Assembly (NCBI GenBank): GCA_021234155.1
Contig: JAJEKV010000002.1
Coordinates: forward strand, 24,485,159-24,549,158
DNA: 64,000 nucleotides
Reading direction: 5' to 3'
Source of the DNA: Isoetes taiwanensis
Lineage: Eukaryota > Streptophyta > Lycopodiopsida > Isoetales > Isoetaceae
Under the pieces are notes generated by a model. It saw only the letters and a list, made by a program, of their open reading frames with translations, did no database searches and had not been told where the DNA came from. Below, piece by piece: positions 57,864-64,000 of this stretch (position 1 is its first letter; each line of letters starts with the position of its first letter). A program made the translations under genes and the position numbers.

Positions 57864-60800
57864 CTTGCATTCATAATCACGATGAAAACTAGTATAAGAA
57901 TGGTTTTTTGTACATGTCGCTTATAATCTCAACGAAAACCGTATGTCAACCATGGTTTTATAAAGTTACTGCTAGTTTGATCATAGTTCTTATACTAATT
58001 TTATATCTTTCACTAGTTTTTTAAAGCTATTACTAGTTTAAAGGATGGTTTTTAGGTGTGCATTGTCAATATTATAATTTAAGATGATTTTACATGCTAC
58101 TTGCCATTAATCATATATTATTTTTTACATAGTTTTAATGCTCCCGAGTTTTTCTATGTTCGTATAAAAACCATGTTTGATTTTGCAAGTGTGATACGGT
58201 TTTTGACACATGCTTCTTAACCATGCTTTTGAGTAGTCTAATATGTCGGTTTATGTGGTTGCATTTTTTATATGTTTATTTGAATATTTAAAGTCACCAC
58301 TAACTTTCACCATCATATTTTACATTAATTGGTAATTCCAACTACTATATCTAGTTTTGCACTACTTTTAGAATGTGATTCCTATCATTCATATCTAATG
58401 CATTCTCATTTTCTGTTTGACGCCTTATTTTGTTTGATAGAATTTGTTTGAGAAGCCCTCCCCTCGATACGTGATAGGGCATTTTTATGTGTCTACATGC
58501 ATTTATGATGCACTTATGGTGCATTTATAGCGGACCCTTCTGTCGCATTTTGTGCACCTGTTATGTTCTTCCTCCGCAAGAAAATTCTTGCCTCCGATTT
58601 CTTCATCTGCAAAATGCTAAGGCCTGATTCAACGGGATTCGAAGGTGAGTTTTATACAATGTTCTGTTTTCTCACTTATTTTTTTCTGAATCCCTTTTAA
58701 GCTGCTTTTGGTAGAGGATTGTCCATGTAGACTGGTAGGACTGAGCCTTTTATGGAATTAGATCTTGCATTTTGAATGATTGAAGAGAAAAACCTACTAA
58801 ATTAAAGTTGTTTCAATTTTTGCTATAGGTAAAGGTCCCAGGACTTCTCCACCGACTTCCAATACTGGGTCGGACTGAGCAGCAAAAACCCCCTGTACGT
58901 TGTGCATCCTATTTTTTATTATGTCAAGCCATTGAGGCCTATGCTTTTCTGTATATTTGGAAACTCTGGAGCTGTGGAGCTATATTCTTTTCGTTCGTAT
59001 TATGTTAATTCCTGCAAAATAATTTAAAACGGAAAATTGGTCCATTTTGAAAACTCTGTAATTGTGGAGCTCTGTCCTTTTCGTTTGTATTATGATTTGG
59101 GCGCCAGAAGCAAGGCATATAATACATTTATCCATGCAAAAGTGTACAACAAGCTCCATTCAAATTAGTCCTTCATGCTCTTACATGAAGCAAGGATGGC
59201 ACTGGCATGTAAAGACTCCAAAATTGCTACTATCGTCTAGCTATGGTGGGCTTGATCAGCACCTGTTCATAACTCTGATAACATGTTGCAACAATGTTGG
59301 GCAGAGATTTCAATTGCAATAATTTTGCCAGAAAAATACCCTGTCCTTTTGGGGATTTGTTGGAGCATATGCAAATCTGAATGAGACGAGCTAGTTCTTC
59401 AGTCCAGCGTTGCTCAAAAATTTGATCGATTTTTTGAGCAACACGAGTCCCTCTTCTTGATAATCACCCAAGAGCTTCCAGTTCAATTCTTTTGTGTAAG
59501 CAACCCAGCATTTAAAGATTATTTTCCCGCAACCCATCCAAACATCAATCGAAGCCCATTTGCTTGCCACAAAGAAATTGTAAAGTTTAGAAGCATTGAA
59601 TGCTCCAATCCGGCAGCTTTAATTGTGCTCACTTTGCTGTGCACACGATGAAACGATGTGGTCTTCGTCAAGAAGAGTTGCGACATTATTTGGATGAAGT
59701 TTATTATTTTTTTAAACTGATTAGATGTGTCACGACTCATTGGCTTAATTGGAGGGATAAATATGATAGAGATTCTTCAAATTGGGGAAAGTTAAGTTTG
59801 GAATCATCTTTTTCTCGATACTCAAAAAAGATGTGGGGATCTCTTCCATAGGACAAGAGCTCTAATTCATCTCTTTCTGGGACAAGTCCAGTCTCGATCT
59901 AAGAATTCTAGCCCCAGCCCTAAGTTAGCCAACTAGAACCTCCAATAGGATATAAAAAAAAGGAGGCCTTGCCCCACGATCATGTGAACACTTGGAGAAA
60001 TAAGAATGAAAGTGGGGAAGGAAATTGAGGGAGACACCTTGGTGCAGTGAACTACCAATATAGCTGAGCACCCCAACCAATCTGCATGTCCCATTTTTTT
60101 TCCTTTTCTAATTTCCTTGATCCTCGATATGTGAAAATGAAGATCTAGCAGTAGAGGCCTATGCCACCCAAAATTTGGATGAGGTGGAGGTGCTATGTGG
60201 ATAGGTTAGAATTTTAGGAAAGTTCGTGTGCTTTGAAGAAAAAAAGGGCATGTATCCTTTGTCCTCGCATCATTATATATCCAACAAAATCAATTCTTAA
60301 CGCACACTTTTCAACAATAACAATGGGTCAAAAAATACATTAGAAGAGTGTTTCAATGGCAATTTTGGAATGGCCTCATATTTGGAATGTTAGGGAATAT
60401 ATCATGTTAGTTGTAGTGAAAATAGAATGTTTAGAATCATGGGCACCCAATTACTTGTTAAAAATTACTATTGGTGATGGTGTTTTGCTTCTTATACAAC
60501 GTGTTGATTGACATGGACCATTATGACTAGCCCCTACCTCACCGGCTTGCCAAGACAATGTTTACTTTCTCCTTTCTAAATGGATGCGTTTGTTCAACCA
60601 TAAAGAAACTCTTATCGTTCTAAAATCCAAAGTCATTGTTAAATTGCACCGACCTATGCAACAATTATCTTTGTTGCCTAGCATCTTTCATTTCCTTTAG
60701 GAATATAGTGTGGAATGCATGTAGATCTTCGGAAGCAAAGTTTTGGGTGCTTGCTTTGGGAATTTGATTATTACAACTTGAAGCAACCCAACGAATGTTG

Positions 60801-62330
60801 AGATTGCAGTCAAATGCCATGTGTTCGAGAATCGCACCATGTGTGCAAATTTTTCAAAACCAAAGGGCAAACCCTAACCCTATTGTTTCGTTTTCCCTCT
60901 AGTTTCCTAAAGCGGCAGTGGAGCAGCTGAGAGCTCTTCCCGCTCTCATTAGATGCCATAGCACCTCTGAGTAAGCTTTGCTACACCGAGCGGGGGATCA
61001 GAAGAAGAAACTCCTTTGCAATCAGAGGTGTCGGTTGCTCCTTCGATGTTCACCTCTCAGCAGCAACCATACCAAGGCTGCATATCGCCATGTATTATTG
61101 CATTGCCATCGGCTTCTCAGTTCCTTCAAATCTTCCAGGTGATGCATACTCCTAGCTACATGAAGGTGGATATGAAATCCACACAGGGTAGGATCTTCGG
61201 CTGTGGATATGGATTCTAAACAGGGTAAGAAATAGTGTTCTTTTTATCTTTTGTTTGATTGAATACAAAAATTCCTTTCTTCCTTACGAATTTTACCCCA
61301 ATCAATCCATGTGCTTGTTGCAATCATTCAGAAGATACATCTTTACCAGAGCAGGAGAGCCGACTTCTACCTCTTCAGGCCTAGTTGTGGCATGCTAATA
61401 TCCGGGGTTTCATTGCCTCCAGTCTGGTGAGAACATTCATTTTCTTATTTTTTTTATTTGCTAACAATAGGGCTTTGGTTTCTACAAATCGATCCTTTGT
61501 TTCGAGAAAAGGCCAGTGGCTAGAAAGTTGCCATTAAGAAAAGGCTTGCTGCAGGGGTCCAGCTCTTGACACTTACACTTTTTGGAGGTCAGTTTGAAGG
61601 ATTGCGAAAAAAATCTTTGGAGAACGAGCTTCATTATCTGCCTATTTTTTAGTTGACTATAAGGTAAATTATTTTTCAATGCTTTATGCTGCATATGTCC
61701 AGTTCCTCACTCATTTATGAGTGCAAATAGCAAGGCTGTGGCATATGAATTTCTTCTTGTATGCAATTTGTTTCCAAGTGCTATTGATCCGTGTAGCTTT
61801 GTGTGGTATTGTAGCCTATTGTAGCCTGGTTTGTAAAGCAGATGCCGAAGAATGAAGCTTTGCTACCTTACGAATACTTTAGAAATCATAGAATGAAATT
61901 TATTTGTCCAGATAACTGTATTGTAGCCTTATTTCATTCATTTTTAGAAGCGGCTCACTAAAATTTATGCTTGGTTCTTTGAGTGTTTTTGTTGTTTCTT
62001 TGATTTATTTCTTTGAGTTCTTGATTTGTTGCAGAAAGATTTCAAGCTTGGATCCTCATTGTTCTTTTGCATGATTACATGGCAGTTCCTTCTATTTGCA
62101 TTTTAGAATGCTAACTATTAGACTTTGCTTTCACTTTAAAGGTGATATGCTCCTTCATAACGCAATTTTGCTTCTGAATTGCTCAATTTGAGTACTTGTT
62201 TGATCGGAGTCATTGAAAAGCACATGGTAAAAATTATGGGTTCAATTCCCATATTGTTCAATTGCATTGCAGTCTTAAACTTGGCACATGAACCACTATT
62301 TGATATATGCAATATTAACAAATTTAAACC
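57864..62330. other. Intergenic, no gene recognised
   Basis: About 4.5 kb of AT-rich sequence. Reading frames up to ~86 codons overlap on both strands and resemble nothing known. Possible splice sites exist (for example around 58640-58900), but I cannot assemble a gene. Confidence 0.4.
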
Positions 62331-62334
62331 AATG

Positions 62335-62570
62335 ACATTACCACATTGTAGTGTTACTGTAATTAATTGCTATCAACCAAATTTAAACAGGCAACATTTA
62401 CCACATTGTGGTGTATTGATCCCTATCAATCCAGTCGAAACCGATAACATTTACCACGTCATGGTGTCATAGCAAAATCACTATATTATATCGTCAACTT
62501 ACCATGTGCACATGCAAAAACAAAAACAGGTCAAATCGAAAGCAACTATACCACATTGTAGTGTTACAAG
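62335..62570. repeat. Interspersed ACCACATTGTAGTGT words
   Basis: ACCACATTGTAGTGTTAC, ACCACATTGTGGTGTATT, ACCACGTCATGGTGTCAT and again ACCACATTGTAGTGTTAC occur at about 62339, 62399, 62453 and 62551. Each is an imperfect palindrome (ACCAC...GTGGT). Surrounding words such as TATCAA and AACATTT are shared, so a diverged ~55-100 bp tandem unit is likely. Confidence 0.5.
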
Positions 62571-63050
62571 TAATCACTATCAAATATCATATAGATGACA
62601 TCCAAATATCACTCCACTAAACCAGAGATATTAAGCAATAGTACTTATCATATATTTTAAGATGTTAATGTAGGCACTTAATATTACCATGTGCATATAC
62701 TAAGGAAGATAAACACGATCAAATATCATTCCACTAAACTTGATATACTAAGCATTAATAGATATCATATATTTTAAGTTGTTCTAAAGACCAACTACAA
62801 CTATCATATTCTAGTACCATGTTAAAAAGTAATACTTGTTTATCACGTGATAGAATTATATTCATGAACTACATTGCACAACTAGATATGGTTTGTAAAC
62901 TTTTTGGCCCACAAACTCGTACTGATTTAAAGATTTGGTTTTCACTAATAAACCAATATAAAAATGTCATATTGATTCAATTCTGGGGGCCTTGTGAAAG
63001 ATCTGCTCAGACTTACTCACTGTAGAGCTACTGCATACAAGGATACGTTC

Positions 63051-63329
63051 ATGAAGACAGATGTGAACGGTGAGACATGTTTTAAGTATGGTTGGCCAAC
63101 CAATGTAGCAGTTACGCCAATATCTATTTGCCAAGGGGTTACAGCTGTGCGTAGAGGCATGTTCACTAAACCGACACCAAGTCACTATTTGCAGCAAGCT
63201 AGGGAATTAGCTGACTTGAAAGCTTCTAAAAGGGTCCTAGATCTAGGGAAGAATGTTCAACCTGCGGTTGCTTGTCGAAGGCATGGAGGCTTCGTTTTTG
63301 AGAATGAACAGACGGAGTGGCGCAGCTAG
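63051..63329 (+). CDS. Unrecognised 92-residue protein or exon
   Basis: From ATG 63051 (MKTDVNGETCFKYGWPTNVA) to TAG. The same frame is open upstream to about 62967 without an ATG. Residues look globular: ISICQGVTAVRRGMFTKPTP, YLQQARELADLKASKRVLDL, CRRHGGFVFENEQTEWRS. I do not recognise it. Balanced composition suggests real coding, perhaps one exon of a larger gene continuing right. Confidence 0.4.
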   Translation: MKTDVNGETCFKYGWPTNVAVTPISICQGVTAVRRGMFTKPTPSHYLQQARELADLKASKRVLDLGKNVQPAVACRRHGGFVFENEQTEWRS

Positions 63330-63461
63330 AGGCCATGAACAAGTTTAAATAGACCGCCCATTATCCATTGGGTCTTAAGGAAACTTTTATGATCCATGTG
63401 AAGTCCCTCATCCGTTCACCAAGCTCCATTTATGTTAGCGGAGATATGATCCAAACATGCC

Positions 63462-63629
63462 ATGGAGATTGTTCGAAGCATGATTAGTAATCCAGGTCAA
63501 ATGCCTATGCCGGATGTGCTACCTTGGGATATGATCTCGAACAAGCTCGCTTTGGTGGACGAACGCCCAGAGCTATTATCAAGTGATGATATTAAATATG
63601 TCATCATCGACGGGCAAAGATTCCGTTGA
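63462..63629 (+). CDS. Unrecognised short frame, possibly same gene
   Basis: 55 codons: MEIVRSMISNPGQMPMPDVL then PWDMISNKLALVDERPELLS and SDDIKYVIIDGQRFR before TGA. Protein-like composition but short. It lies 130 bp after the previous frame in the same direction and may be another exon or a piece separated by lesions. Confidence 0.3.
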   Translation: MEIVRSMISNPGQMPMPDVLPWDMISNKLALVDERPELLSSDDIKYVIIDGQRFR

Positions 63630-63823
63630 GGCACAAAAGGCCATCATCGGGCGTGGTAGAACAAACAGGCCAAAAAGTGTTCTACAATCACTATGCGTAT
63701 AGGAGGTGTCGATCTTGGATGCCAATACTTCACCGCAGATTTACGAGATTAGTGCAACTTTGAATGAAATGGGGAAGACATTTCTATACAAAAGGTAATC
63801 AACCTGGTTTCATAAATTGTATT

Positions 63824-64000
63824 CACGCCAGCGTGCTTTCAAATCAAACCAATTCCCCACGCCAGTTTTGAAATCAATCAATTCACGCCAGTGTTTTCAA
63901 GTCAACCAATTGATTTGAAAACACGCCCGGCGTTGATTGATTTGAAAAACACGCCCGGCGGAATTGGTTTGATTTGAAAGCACGCCACCGGCGGAATTGC
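63824..64000. repeat. CACGCC-containing repeat with 26-bp inverted repeat
   Basis: CACGC-CA-GCGTG at 63824-63835 is followed by alternating CACGCC(C)GGCG and TTGATTTGAAAAC-like units. 63831-63856 is a perfect inverted copy of 63960-63985, giving a 26-bp stem with a 103-nt loop. The structure runs to the window edge. Confidence 0.65.

Overview
The window looks like repeat-rich nuclear DNA of a land plant. Supporting signs are a Ty3/gypsy chromovirus with a C-terminal chromodomain, pentatricopeptide-repeat (PPR) and leucine-rich-repeat (LRR) exon fragments, a telo-box promoter, plant-style introns, a CACTA-type terminus and many (TA)n-associated elements. I cannot name the species. A seed-free plant is possible, but that is a guess. 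Few stretches look like intact genes; most of the window is repeats and decayed coding fragments.

Layout. 1-6240: two direct copies of a ~2.0 kb sequence, 4.24 kb apart; the second ends in a long (TA)n tract. 6382-24152: at least six members or fragments of one repeat family. Each has a (TA)n boundary, a CAAGTCTTTGTACT-like start (with a hairpin in the two fullest copies), a long array of AGATTC words every ~9-12 nt, and a ~550 bp tail with nested ATGCATGCCC palindromes. Between them lie non-coding DNA and fragments of a PPR gene (12.5-13.2 kb) and an LRR gene (14.8 kb), both minus strand.

24.5-28.2 kb: three plus-strand reading frames I do not recognise from their N-terminal parts. The first runs into a well conserved histone H3 core in the -1 frame. 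The junction holds a GGGAAAT heptamer in the X_XXY_YYZ register, a 7-nt spacer and a 5-bp hairpin, as expected for programmed -1 frameshifting (or a one-base deletion at a suggestive place). The second frame has one in-frame TGA; the third looks like a 3' exon. 28.5-37.5 kb: a decayed chromovirus (gag, protease, RT, RNase H, integrase, chromodomain, a 1.84 kb almost pure-purine tract, polypurine tract, 3' LTR). No 5' LTR or primer-binding site was found, so it is unclear whether the upstream frames belong to the element.

37.5-42.3 kb: a nest of a DUF7869-like transposon gene fragment, a CACTA end, two AGATTC-family fragments, a tRNA-like Pol III promoter, a minisatellite, a GATA microsatellite and an inverted-repeat element containing a small MITE. 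42.3-50.2 kb: no gene recognised, several short tandem duplications. 50.2-52.9 kb: a longer, broken DUF7869-like copy (minus).

53.4-57.9 kb: a group of short plus-strand reading frames for disordered, probably nuclear proteins (poly-acidic, coiled-coil acidic, RGG-like, NLS-bearing). Two start regions share a duplicated promoter block, and between them lie repeated palindromes of the form CACGC-N3-GCGTG. The half-site returns at the right edge (63.8-64.0 kb) within a 26-bp perfect inverted repeat, next to two small unrecognised reading frames.

The H3-core fusion with frameshift signal, the hairpin/AGATTC-array element family and the CACGC palindrome array are the best candidates for undescribed biology.
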